DNA from: Paragordius varius
Taxonomy: Eukaryota > Nematomorpha
Direction: 5' to 3'
Assembly: GCA_964247055.1 (NCBI GenBank)
Contig: OZ176052.1
Location: 11,222,001-11,286,000, forward strand
Length of the DNA stretch: 64,000 nucleotides
Positions 12,352 through 25,600 of this stretch are shown one piece after another; within the stretch, counting starts at the first letter, position 1, and each line of letters opens with the position of its first letter. The notes beneath the pieces were generated by a model. The model saw only the letters and a list, made by a program, of their open reading frames with translations, ran no database searches and was not told where the DNA came from. Both the position numbers and the translations under genes were made by a program.

Positions 12352-12795
12352 TAAGATACAATATATTTAAAAAAGAACAGTGTTAATTCTCAGAATTTTA
12401 TGAAACGGTGATGATTGCTAAATATATTTGCAAAGCGTTTTGTAAGCAAACCAGCAACTTAAATTAAATTTTCCAGGCAATAAAAACAAAAACGTATGAA
12501 TCCCTTGGTTTTAAATTGCACAGACCAAAATTTTTATACTATTTTACAAAAAATTAATCTTGTAATCAATTACTTATTATTAATTAGATCTCTTTGTTTA
12601 AAAATATAATGGTTGCTAAATGTACTACGTTTGCTTAATCTAGAGTTAATCTTTAATTTTTTAATATAATTATTTGTAGATTTTTTAATTGAGCAACTGG
12701 TAAATATAACATATTCCGTTGCACAAAAATAAAATTCCTGAAATTCTCATATAAAATTATAGTTAGTTAGTTCCCCAACAGATATTATACTTTCT

Positions 12796-12958
12796 ATTAT
12801 TATATATGCTATTATATATCAACTAAAATTATATAAATTTATTGTAATATTTCTATTACTACATTTTAATATTTTACGTTTGACAAAGATTACTTGTAGT
12901 AATTGAAATATCATAGTAAATTTATATGATTTTAGCTGAAATTGCATATATAATAATA
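12796..12958. repeat. Hairpin-forming MITE-like element
   Basis: ATTATTATATATGC at 12796 pairs with GCATATATAATAAT at 12944. Inside, AACTAAAATTATATAAATTT pairs imperfectly with AAATTTATATGATTTTAGCT. The inverted arms span nearly the whole ~160 bp. Other units lack it at the equivalent position. No coding capacity is present. Confidence 0.5.
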
Positions 12959-13171
12959 CAATCACACTTCAGCGTAAACAATATCCATTATATATTCTAT
13001 TCCGCAATATTATATTTCTTTCATCACACTACCCATATTTCAAAAAATCTATAAACTGACAAAATAATAATAAAAACATATAATACAAATGTCATATTGT
13101 TTGTTTTCTAAGAAGGGAAATATCTACGCATCCGCTTAACTCTTCGGATCTGGCGCCATCTGGTTAACATA

Positions 13172-14709
13172 TACCATTTTTCATGCAAAAACATCATTTT
13201 TTCAAGCAAACGCACCATTTTTTTAAGCAAACGCAACATTTTTTCAAGCAAAGGCAACAATTTTTCAAGCAAATGCAACATTTTTTCAAGCAAAGACAAC
13301 ATTTTTTCAAGCAAACGCAACATTTTTTCAAGCAAACGCAACATTTTTTCAAGCAAACGCAACATTTTTTCATCCAAACGCAACATTTTTTCAACCAAAG
13401 ACAACATTTTTTCAAGCAAAAACAACACCTTTTTTAATATTACAAAGAATTACTATTTATTGTTAATTATAAATTATTTATTAAATTTTAAGTTAATGTA
13501 ATTTATTTTTAGCGTTGAATTATGATTTTTATCGTTTTATCATCAATATTTGATGGTAAAATGATTTTCAAACATTTTGAATTTGCCCATAAATTGCCTT
13601 ATTTATTTATATTAATTATATTTTTCCTTTACAATTTTTGTTTCGCCTAATCAAATTATTTAATTTGCACTTCAAGAGTGTCTTTGAAAGTTTAAAGTTG
13701 TCCTTCACTTCAAGTTGGTCCTTTGACTTTTTTGTTTTGTTTTTAACTTTTATTAATTAAATCGTAAATAATTTATCATTTTTATTGTTTTTAACCTATT
13801 TTCTATTATTTAACATAAATTTTAAATCGATATCATCTTTTAATCTTTGAGAAACCGTATATTAATTTCTCAAAATAATTTTAGATATTTATAACACGAA
13901 AAAAAATATATGAGTTTTCTGGGTTATTAAAAAATTTTCATTAAAAACATTAAAAGTTAATAATTTTGTTCAATTAAAAAAATATTTTGAAACAAAAAAG
14001 TGGTTTTTCAATAAAAATTTTTATTTTTAAATGGATAAATATATAATAAATAAAGAAAATTAGGTTAATAAATAATAATATATATTAAAAAATAAATGCA
14101 AAAATTAGGGTAAAACAAAATTTATATATTTTAAGGACCAACTTAAAGAGTTCAAGGACCAACTGGAAATGTTCAAGGACCAACTTGAAGTGTTCAAAGA
14201 CACTCTTGAAGTGCAAATTAAATAAATTGATTAGGCGAAACCAAAATTGTAAAAGAAAAATATAATTAATATAAATAAATAAGGCAATTTATGGGCAAAT
14301 TCAAAATGTTTGAAAATCATTTTACCATCAAATATTGATGATAAAACGATAAAAATCATAATTCAACGCTAAAAATAAATTACATTAACTTAAAATTTAA
14401 TAAATAATTTATAATTAACAATAAATAGTAATTCTTTGTAATATTAAAAAAGGTGTTGTTTTTGCTTGAAAAAATGTTGTCTTTGGTTGAAAAAATGTTG
14501 CGTTTGGATGAAAAAATGTTGCGTTTGCTTGAAAAAATGTTGCGTTTGCTTGAAAAAATGTTGCGTTTGCTTGAAAAAATGTTGTCTTTGCTTGAAAAAA
14601 TGTTGCATTTGCTTGAAAAATTGTTGCCTTTGCTTGAAAAAATGTTGCGTTTGCTTGAAAAAATGGTGCGTTTGCTTGAAAAAATGATGTTTTTGCATGA
14701 AAAATGGTA
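13172..14709. mobile_element. Foldback-type element with arms of 21-bp repeats
   Basis: Arms of about 520-560 bp (13172 to ~13730 and ~14140 to 14709) are inverted copies of each other around a ~400-bp AT-rich loop. The outer ~250 bp of each arm are about twelve tandem copies of a 21-bp motif close to AAGCAAACGCAACATTTTTTC. Inner arm parts contain AGGACCAACTT-type repeats. The tip is TACCATTTTTCATGCAAAAA, with TA on both sides (13170-13171, 14710-14711). This layout is that of foldback elements. The element replaced most of the unit's decayed coding block and ~0.45 kb beyond it. Long open frames over the 21-bp repeats arise because 21 is a multiple of three; they are not genes. Confidence 0.85.
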
Positions 14710-14956
14710 TATAATAGTTCCATGATTAGAAGAAAACATAAACATAAAACTATGTGGATTATTTTGATTGGAAAAATGAGTGAGATTTCTGGTTAAAAAA
14801 CATTTATAAATATATTAACCAAAAATACAAGTTTTTGTAATTAGCTTAAAATTTTAGAATGGTCAAACTTCTTAATTTTAAAACTTGCATAAATAAAAAT
14901 AAAAAATGAGTTTTTTATATTTATTTAATTTTTATTACATATTTATAATTAATAAA

Positions 14957-15627
14957 TTATGGAAATGTCTTCCATATCATAGGACCCATATTCATATATT
15001 CGAATCTCCTTGCACCATTTTTCATCGGACTTTTAGTTTCTAAACTGGACACAAAAGTTGAATTGCATACTTTATCCATTTTTTGCTGAACACAAAACTT
15101 GATGGGATCTATATATTGATCAATTGAAAATACTTGTAATTGATTATTAAGACAGAATAGCTTTATATAATAAATTACCTTTTGTATTGCTGGGCCATAA
15201 TTCGCCGGATTCATTCAAGGAAAAGAAAAAAAAAATTCCTTTTTGGGAGATATTTTTTGAATTGGTGATAAAATTTCGACAGAATTCGTATTGTCTACCA
15301 CACTCTCTACACAGGATTCGGATTTTTTTGATATTTGCGACCAAGACACATTCACACTGAGACTATCAATGGCTGAATTTTCGACAGAAGTGTTTAGGTT
15401 GAAATGTAGATTGGAATCTAATAAATGAATGTGTATCAATACATATAAATTCCTTTTAGTTTAAAAAGTATAACAATATGAATACTAGATATTGAAAGGT
15501 GTTGATTGCCTTCAGACCCTGGTTTAAAACAAGAGAATCTGGAGAAAAGTGAAATAAAGCAATGAGAATTGCTTTTTCCACATTCAACATTTTTTGTGTG
15601 ATCTTTCCTTTTCCCAAACATTTTCAT
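14957..15627 (-). pseudogene. Array gene copy 3, one-base deletion in exon 2
   Basis: Exon 1 is 15627-15486, exon 2 is 15417-15179 and exon 3 is 15108-14957. Exon 2 is 239 nt instead of 240. One base is missing in the A-rich stretch after KKEF (near 15225-15235), which shifts the frame before the SLNESGELWPS motif. Exon 3 differs from the others by CVQQKM instead of CRLQKM and by Glu for Lys in SSLKTK. Only in this copy does a frame run openly into exon 3 from upstream (VFSIDQYIDPIKF), so an alternative acceptor is conceivable. Confidence 0.6.
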
Positions 15628-18099
15628 AGTCAAAAGACGAGTTTTAGTTTATAGTTAGTTTTGATATTTGTATATGTTAAAGAATTTTAAATGATTAACC
15701 AAAATGATTGTTGTATAATATTGGTTGTTCTATTTTTTATTATAAAAATGGTATTTGACATAAAAAATTCTTTATGTTTTTGTTATTAACTGGGATTTCT
15801 TTTTTAGTTAATCATAATATATAGTTTATCATTCATAGTTACAGATATTTAGAGTCAATCTTGGATAAGAGGCGTTTTCAGTACTTATTTTATTAATTTA
15901 ATAATTAAAGTATGATATAAATAACAATCCATTTTTTATATAATCTATATATATTAGTATGAACAAGATCGCTTCCGTTTTAAAAAATTGGTTCCCATGA
16001 AAAGGAAACCGTTTTGATTCGGCTAAAGCCGACTTATATTTTTAAATTAGAGTTACTCTTTTTATGCGGTAAAGATATTGTGAAAAAGTTTTCAAATATT
16101 TTGTCATATATATTTAGCAAGCATAAAAATGGAAAATAACCTTATTTTGTGTGATAATTATTTGGGGTAAAAAGCATAACTACTATACTATACGGTAAAA
16201 GGCGCACAGGTTTAATGCTTATACCTGTCTGATTTCAATGCTAAATAGAACAAAAACACTATAGAAATTATAAATATCTCATTATAAAATAGAAGAAGGA
16301 CTATGTTTAAAAAACGCACAAAAAACTGTGTATCCCTCGCTATAAAGACTCAAATTGTATGAAAAGATATGGTCGTAATCTGCATCCTAACCTCTTAATT
16401 ATAATTTCTAATTAAATTATTTTTGTATTATATAACCAATTTTGATGTTTAGGGTTCCTAATTTTTAAATTATAATTGTTTGAAGTCATTTATATCCCCC
16501 AATAGAACTAGGTTGTGGTTATTTTTGAGAAGTTAAAAAATCAATTTTTTAATTAGAAATTATTAAATCGAATAGGTAGCATCATTGAAATTTAAAATTA
16601 CTGTTTATTAAACTTATTATGACGGGATTAGGGTCATACTCCACATTTTGGAAGAGGACTGCTATACAGAACACTTTACATATTAAAAAAAATCTTCAAC
16701 TGTTGATGACCGTTTTGAAGCCGTTTCTTAAACTAAAATCTATTTAAAAAAAATACAGTGTCAGATAGACATAAAATATTTAATAGTTGTAACCGATAAG
16801 ATGCAACATATATTTTTATAAATAACAGGCGTTAATTCTCAGAATTTTATGAAACAGTGATGATTGCTAAAAATATTTGCAAAGCGTTTTGTGAGCAAAC
16901 CAGCGACTATTAAATTTTCCAGGCAATAAGAAGAAAAACGAATCAATCCTTTGATTTTAAATTGCACTGACCAAAATTTATATACTATTTTACAAAAAAT
17001 TTGCCGTGTAATCAATTACTTATTATTAATTAGCTTATCTCTTTGTTTTAAAATATAATGGTTGCTAATTACCACGTTTGCTTAATTTAGATTTAGGTAA
17101 TCTAATTTTTTTTTAATATAATTATTTGTGAACTTTTTAATTGAGCAATCAAACTGGTAAATATAACATATTCCATTGCACAAAATAAAATTCCTGGAAT
17201 TCTTACGTAAAATTATAGTTAGTTAGTTCCCCAACAAATATTATATTTTCTATTTCGAAATATTTTTCATCACACTACACACAAAAAATCTATAAAATGA
17301 GAAAATAATAATAAAAACATATATTACAAATGTCATATTGTTTGTTTTTAAGAAGGGAAATATCTACGCATCCGCTGAACTCTTCGGACCTGGCGCCATC
17401 TGGTTAACATATCTTCGCGTCTATAAGAGACACTAATTTTAATGACATCGGGAAATAGCTTGACAAATGGTTTGTCTCATAAGACACTCTTTTTCTGGCA
17501 TTGCGCTCATATATTACCTGAGTGATGGGCGAAATGTGTAGAATCCGATAAATATTTTGAATAACATATGGTTCCTTTACTAATAAACCAGTAAAATCTT
17601 ATCACTAAACCTGATGGTATATGAAAGACAATGAGAAAAATGGTGACAAAGTTCGCCCGTCTCATTTTTAATGTCTACATGTTTAACATTTAAATAAATG
17701 TATCCTGTTTCCAATAAACGATTTTTTAATATCAATATCCCAAAAATAGACTAAATGACAGCAGGCTGTTACATTCAAAATAAACCAAGAGTTAATTAAA
17801 ATGCGATGATTTCAAAAATGTTGGTTAGTGCCTATTATTATAGTTCCATGAGTAGAAGAAAACATAAATAAAAACTATGTGGATTATTTTAATTGGAAAA
17901 ATGAGTCAGGCTTTCCGTTTTTATTTCTGGTTAAAAAAAATTTATAAATATATTTACCAAAAATACAAGTTTTTATAACTAGGTTAAAGTTTTAGAATGG
18001 TCAAACTTCTTAATTTAAAAACTTACATAAACAAAAATATAAAAAAACGCGAGTTTTTTATATTTATTTAATTTTTATTACATATTGATAATTAAGAAA

Positions 18100-18773
18100 T
18101 TATGGAAATGTCTTCCATATCATAGGACCCATATTCATATATTCGAATCTCCTCGCACCATTTTTCATCGGACTTTTAGTTTTTAAACTGGACACAAAAG
18201 TTGAATTGCATACTTTATCCATCTTTTGCAGACGACAAAACTTGATGGGATCTATATATTGATCAATTTAAAAATACTTGTAATTAATTATTAACATTGA
18301 ATAGCTTTATATAATAAATTACCTCGTGTGTCGCTGGGCCATAATTCGCCGGATTCATTCAAGGAAAAGAAAAAAGTAAATTCCTTTTTGGGAGTTATTT
18401 TTTGAATCGGTGATAAATTTTCGACAGCATTTGTATTGTCTACCATACTCTCTACAGAGGATTCGGATTTTTTTGAATTTTGCGACCAAGACATATTCAC
18501 ACTGAGACTATCAATGGCTGAATTTTCGACATCAGTGTTTAGGTTCAAATGATGATTGGAATCTAATAAATAAATGAATAAGTAATACATATAAATTTAT
18601 TTTAGTTTAAAAAGTAAAACAATATGAATACTGGATATTGAAAGGTGTTGATTGCTTTCAGACTCTGGTTTAAAACAAGAGAATCTTGAGAAAAGTGAAA
18701 TGAACCAATGATAATTGCGTTTTCCACACTCAACATTTTTTGTGTGATATTTCCTTTTCCCAAAGATTTTCAT
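18100..18773 (-). CDS. Array gene copy 4, unknown 177-aa protein, intact
   Basis: Exon 1 is 18773-18632, exon 2 is 18562-18323 and exon 3 is 18251-18100 with TAA at the end. All GT-AG junctions are phase 1 and the reading frame is open throughout. Copy-specific changes are MKIF for MKMF, NTDVEN for NTSVEN, ESMVDN for ESVVDN and KITPKK for KISPKK. Exon 3 is identical in protein to copy 1. The unit around it has no inserted transposon, so 17350-20458 (3109 bp) is a good reference unit. Confidence 0.6.
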
Positions 18774-21209
18774 AATCAAAAGACGATTAGTTTTAGAATA
18801 TAGTTAGTTTTGATAGTTGTATATGTTAAAAAATTTAAATGATTAACCAAAATGATTGTTGTATAATATTGGTTGTTCTATTTTTATTATATAAATGGTA
18901 TTTGACATAAAAATACTCCTTAAAACTTTTTATTATTAATTGAGATACTCTTTTTAAGTTAATCATAATATGAAGTTTATCATTCATATTTACAGATTGT
19001 TGTGTCAATCTAGGATAAGATGCGTTTTAGCAATGGTAATTTTATTAATTATTAAATTTAAGTTAGTTATTATGCTTCCGTTTTCAAAAATTTGGTTCTT
19101 ATGTAAAAAGGAAACCGTTTTGATTCGGTTTTTCCGAAATGTTGAGAGCACAAAAAAGCCGATACAGTTATATATTTAATTACAATTAAATCTCTTTTTA
19201 TTCGGTAAAGATATTGTAAAATAGTTTCATAAAATGATTATTAATTCAAATATTAAGCATAAAAATGGAAAATAAACTTATTTTGTGGGAAAATATTTGG
19301 GGTAAAATATATACCTACTATACTATACGGTAAAAGGTCCACAGATTTAATGCTTATACCTGTCTAATTTCAAAGCTAAATATAACAAAAACACTATAAA
19401 AACTATATTTTAAAAAAGAAGAAGGACCATTTTTAAAAAACGCACAAAAAACTGTGTTTCCCTCGCTATAATGACTCAAATTGTAGGGAAAGATATTGTC
19501 GTAAACTGCATCCTAACCTCTTACTTGGAATTTCAAATTATTTTTGTATTATATAACCAATTTTAATGTTTAGGGTTCCTAATTTTTAAATTATAATTGT
19601 TTAAAGTCAATTTATTTCCCCCAAAAGAACTAGGTTGTGGTTATTTTTGAGAAGTTAAAAATTTATCAATTTTTTATTTATAATTGTTAAATCAAATAGG
19701 TAGCATTATTTAAATTTAAAATTACTGTTTATTAAACTTATTATGATGGGATTGGGGTCATACTCCACTGTATTTTGGAACAGGGCTATACAGACCACTT
19801 AACATATTAAAAAAATCTTCCGTTTTAAAGCAGTTTCTTAAACTAAAATCCATTAAAAAAGATTCACGGTGTCAGATTTTACATTGAAAATAGGGGGAAG
19901 AGTTGTAACCGATAAGATACAACTATTTAACAAAGAACAGGTGTTAATTATCAGAATTTTAAGAAACAGTGATGATTGCTAAAATGATTAGTAAAGCGTT
20001 TTGTGAGCAAACCAGCATCTTAAATTAAATTTTCCAGGCAAGAATAAAAACGTATGAATCCGTTGTTTATAAATTGTACAGGCCAAAATTTATATACTAT
20101 TTTACAAAATATTTGTCGTTTAATCAATTAGTTATTAATTAGTTCACTTTGTTTAAAAATTTAATGGTTGCTAATAACTACGTTTGCTTAATCTAGATTT
20201 AGTTAATCTTTAATTTTTTCAATATAATTATTTGCTTTTTAATTGAGCAATCAAACTGGTAAATATATTTTGTTGCCCAAAAATAAAATTCCTGGAATTC
20301 TCTCATAAAATTCTAGTTAGTTAGTTCCCCCAACAAATATTATATTTTCTATTCCGCAATATTATATATATTTCGTTCATCACACTACAGACATTTCAAA
20401 AAAATGACAAAATAATAAAAAAAACATATATTACAAATGTCATATTGTTTGTTTTTAAGAAGGGAAATATCTACGCATGCGCTGAACTCTTCAACCTGGC
20501 GCCATCTGGTTAACATATCTTCGCGTCTATGGCAGACAGTAATTTTGATGACATCGGGAAATAGCTTGACAAATGGTTTGTCTTATAAGACACTGTGTTT
20601 TATGGCATTGCGCTCATATATTACTTGAGAGATGGGCGAAATGTGTAGAATCCGATAAAAATATTTTGAATAAAATAAATAAATGGTTCCATTACTTAAA
20701 AAACAAGTAAAAACTTATCACTAAACCTGGTATATGAAAGTCAATGAGAAAAATGGTGACAAAGTTCGCCCACCTCATTTTTAATAAACACATGTTTAAT
20801 ATTAAAATAAATCTATCCTGTTTCCAATAAACGATTTTTTCATATCAATATCCCAAAAATAGACTAAATGACAGCAGGCTTTTACCTTTAAAATAAACCA
20901 AGAGTTGATTAAATGCGATGATCACAAATATGTAGGTTACTGCCTTCTATTATAATTGTTCCATGATTAGAAGAAAACTTTAACTTAAAACTATGTGGAT
21001 TATTTTAATCGGAAAAATGAGTGAGGCTTTCAATTTTTATTTCTGGTTAAAATACAATTATAAATATTTTTACCACAAGTTTTTATAATTAGCTTAAAGT
21101 TTTAGAATGGTCAAACTTCTTAATTTTAAAACTTACATAAATAAAAATATAAAAAATAAAATATTTTTATATTTATTTAATTTTTTATTACATAAATATA
21201 ATTAATAAA

Positions 21210-21888
21210 TTATGGAAATGTCTTCCATATCATAAGACCCATATTCATATATTCGAATCTCCTCGCACCATTTTTCATCGGACTTTTAGTTTTTAAACTG
21301 GACACAAAAGTTGAATTGCATACTTTATCCATCTTTTGCAGACGACAAAACTTGATGGGATCTATATATTGATCAATTTAAAAAATACTTGTAATTGATT
21401 ATTAAACATAGAATAGCTTTATATAATAAATTACCTTTTGTATCACTGGGCCATAATTCGCCGGATTCATTCAAGGAAAAGAAAAAAGTAAATTCCTTTT
21501 TGGGAGATATTTTTTGGATCGGTGATAAATTTTCGACAACATTCGTATTGTCTACCACACTCTCTACAGAGGATTCGGATTTTTTTGAATTTTGCGACCA
21601 AGACATATTCACACTGAGACTATCAATGGCTCAATTTTCGACATCATTGTTTAGGTTCAAATATAGATTGGAATCTAATAAATAAATGAATGTGCATCAA
21701 TACATAATTCATTTTAGTTTAAAATAAAGTATAACAATATGAATACTAGATATTGAAAGATGTTGATTGCTTTCAGATTCTGGTTTAAAACAAGAGAATC
21801 TTGAGAAAAGTGAAATAAACCAATGATAATTGCGTTTTCCACACTCAACATTTTTTGTGTGATATTGCCTTTTCCCAAACATTTTCAT
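21210..21888 (-). pseudogene. Array gene copy 5, nonsense codon in exon 2
   Basis: Exon 1 is 21888-21747, exon 2 is 21674-21435 and exon 3 is 21361-21210, with normal lengths and splice sites. The serine codon in VENSAID is TGA (near 21633), truncating the product after about 60 residues. Downstream sequence of exon 2 and exon 3 is otherwise intact. The 3' part (20911-21515) is identical to copy 6. Confidence 0.6.
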
Positions 21889-22666
21889 AGTCAAAAGACG
21901 AGTTTTAGTTTTAGAATATAGTTAGTTTTGATAGTTGTAAATGTTAAATAATTTTAAATGATTAACCAAAATGATTGTTGTATGATATTGGTTGTTCTAT
22001 TTTTATTATATAGTTTTGACATAAAAATACTCTTTAAAATTTTTTATTATGAATTGAGATTTCTTTTTAAGTTAATCATAATAATAAAGCTTAACATTCA
22101 TAGTTAAAAATTGTTAGTGTCAATCTTGGTAAAATAAATTTTAGTTAGATATGAGTATAAATCCATTTTTTATATTATCTATATATATTTTAAGTATGAA
22201 CATGATCGCTTCCATTTTCAAAAATTTGGTTACATGTAAAACGGGAACCGTATTGATTTTCCGAACTGTTAAAAATATAAAAAAGCGGATACAGTTATTT
22301 TTAAAATTACAATAAAAACTCTATTTATGCAGTAAAGATATTAAGAAAAAGTTTCATAAATAGTCATAATTATTAATTCAAGTCATGTATATGTAGCTAG
22401 TATAAAAATGGAAAATAACCTTTTTTTGTGTGTATTTGGGGTAAAAAGTATGTATACATATTATATTATACGGTAAAAGGCGCACGGGTTCAGTGCTTAT
22501 ACCTCTCTGATTTCATTGCTAAATATAACAAAAACACCATATAAAAACTTAAATATCCCATTTTAAAATAGAAGAAGGACCATTTTTTAAAAAGGCACAA
22601 AAAACTGTGTATCCCTCGCTATAATGACTCAAATTGTAGGAAAAGACATGGATCTGCATCCTAACC

Positions 22667-25600
22667 TAATGTGACCAGATAGGCTGTTTTTCGCAGTACA
22701 GTACTGGATTTTCAGAAAAAAACGGCGACTGTACTGCGCTCATTTTTGTACTGCTTTTTGAAATTAAAAAATATTTTTTTTAATATATTAATTACCTTTT
22801 ATTTATTTAAAAAAATTATTTTAGAATTTAATATAGTACCCTCTGTAAAAATAACCCCATCATATATAAAGAAATGGTTCATTTTGCGGTAAACAAAGAT
22901 TGCCTTTTTTTAATTGGTTAATATTTTATTTTTTGCTCGAATTATACATAAAATTGGGTTTTGGATCGGTCACTCCGCTTATTAGGATAATGTGACCAGA
23001 TATTTTTAACTCGGACGCAGTACAAAATTAAAACATACTTTGCATGTTTTTACACCATCGGTGTTGTATTTTACAAAGTTTCCACAAAAAAATATTCTGA
23101 TGAAATGTATATTCTGATAGGAATATATCAGGATTATCATGGCGTTTTAACCTTTACGAGTTATTAAAGAAAATTATTTACACTTTTGTGGTAGGTGTTC
23201 CGTATAAAATTGCAAAAGGTGCGCAATTTTTTCATATATATTTTTTGGTGAAAGAAGTGTTTTATTTCAAAAAATATCACTAAAATATATAAAGCATATA
23301 TAAGAAACAAAACTATATTAAAATTTTTTAAATTGTTGGATGTGGGCTCTGAAAGTCCCAAATTTTTTGGCTTTTTTAAAATGGACTGTTCTCTCAAAGA
23401 AAACGCAATAATTCCGACATTTTGAACAATTTTAAATATAAGCTAAATTTTGATATCAACTAAAATATTTTTCAAAAACTTTCAAAAATTTATTTTTCAA
23501 AATTTTGTTGAAGCGTACTTCATACTATTTTCAGCATGATGGAAACGTAAACGGTTGAGATGTTATAAGACTTTATATATATATTTCGATAATGGTATAC
23601 GTTTTCCTCTCTCAGAATTATTGTGTTTTACAAATATTCACCAAAATTTCTTTAAATTACCTATAGTAATGTTCAACATCATCGAATTATTTAGAAAAAG
23701 GGTTTAATTATATATTATAGCGTTAAACCGTTTCCATCATTCGTCCAAAGTACGCTTCAACAAAGAATCTCAAATTTGTTTATGCAAAAAATAAGAAAAC
23801 TAATAAAAATTAAAGTTTAGGAAAAACATTAAGAAATATCATACCTCCCACCTAATCAGTATAGAAAACGTAAAAAATTCAATTTTTTAATGCGAAAACA
23901 TATGCCATATATAATAAATTTTGAATAATATGTTACGGGAATACAATTTTCTATATAATTTCCCATTTGATAATTTTAACAAAAAATGAACTTTCTCAAC
24001 CTGATCAAAAATTTATTATATCATAAATTAATTTTATATTAAATTTTGAGGCCTCTTTTTGCGGAGGCCCTGAGTGAAAAATCCTTTAGCCTCAATCTTA
24101 CGGTGGAATGGGAGATTTATAGTTTCGCCACTGCACGAAAAGCTGCAATCTTTAGCGGTTTGACCGATCCAAAATCCAATATGTATAATTCGAGCAGAAA
24201 ATAAAATATTAACCAATTAAATAGACCAATCTTAGTTTTTACCGTAAAATGAACCATTTCTTTACAAATTATGGGGTTATTTTTACAGAGGGTACTATAT
24301 TAAATTCTAAAATAATTTATTTCAAATAAAAGGTAATTAATATATTAAAAAAAATATTTTTTAATTTCAAAAAGCAGTACAAAAATGAGCGCAGTACAGT
24401 CGCCGTTTTTTTCTGAAAACCCAGTACTGTACTGCGAAAAACAGCCTATCTGGTCACATTATGTTAGGATTGCACCCTTTGGCGCAGTGGCGAAACTTTA
24501 AATCTCCGACTCCACCGTAGGATTCAGGCTAATGGCTCTTTCACTCAGGACTTCCGCAAAAAGAGGCTTCAGAATATCATAAATTAACAAAATAATTTAT
24601 TTTAATAAATGTTTGATTAAGTTTAGAAAGGTTATTTGTTAAATTATCAAACGGTAGATTATATAAAAAATTATATTCCCATAACATATTATTTAAAATT
24701 TATTATACATGTTAATAGTTTTTACGTTTTCTATGCTCATAGGTAGGAGATATTATTTCTTGTTTTTTCTTTAACTTTGATTTTTATTAGTTTTCAATTT
24801 TTTTTGAATAAACAAATTTGAGATATTTTTTTAAAGCGTACTGTAAACTATTTTATAGCATAATCGGAAACAGTATAACGCTTTAAAATATAATAAAACC
24901 CTTTTTCTAAATAATTCGATGATTTTGAACATTATTATTGGTTGAGAATTTTAATTTGGTTTGTTTGCTTTCAAATTTTGGTGAATTTTTGTAAAAAACA
25001 CAATAATTCTGAGTGATAAAAATGTTTAAAATTATCGAATCTATATATTTATAAAAATGGAAAATGCTGGCTTTGTGATCTCTTTCCGGAAAACCGGGAG
25101 ACCCATTCAAATCCAAATATCGAAAAAATATAATTATTAATGGGTGTCCCGACAATATCTTCGCCCTTTTTTGAATTAGGCCTCCAGTTCGGGCCCACCC
25201 CGTGTAAAAAAAGGGTTTTTTTGAAAACAGAAGTCCACAAAAATCTTTTCTTTGAGACAATTTTCCGGAGAACGTGTTGGATCATTTAATTTCAAATATA
25301 ATTTTTGTTTAGTTATTTTCGATTGCGCCGAACATATTCGGCTCGCTTTTTTAATTAGGCCCTCTTTTTACCCGCTCCCCCGTAAATTGCCATTTTTTTC
25401 AAAAAACAAAGTCCACAAAAATAATTTTTTAAATCTATTTTCCCCCCAAGTAAACAATAAATTGGTATGAATGCACCGTTTTAAAATTCCTATGAAATCA
25501 TAGCTAATAGATAATGTTTTGTTTTATTGTCGCTCCCCCCCCAGCCCCAGAAGTCCGAAGAACTTCCTCGGGCTGCGTAGCAGCACGAGATTTACGCTAG

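Noticed and set aside
13108-14745. Several long open frames on both strands with periodic FFKQ / LLEKML / KKCC repeats
   Set aside because: They lie in the 21-bp tandem repeats of the foldback element; a repeat length divisible by three keeps all frames open. The same peptides appear in mirror image in the other arm.
17560-17690. Minus-strand signal-peptide-like start MRRANFVTIFLIVFHIPS in unit 4
   Set aside because: Other units carry a 4-nt deletion or an early stop at the same place, so there is no conserved coding frame.
23164-25470. Short open frames within the hAT composite and Helitron
   Set aside because: They overlap inverted-repeat arms or lie in non-coding element sequence, and none resembles a transposase or helicase.
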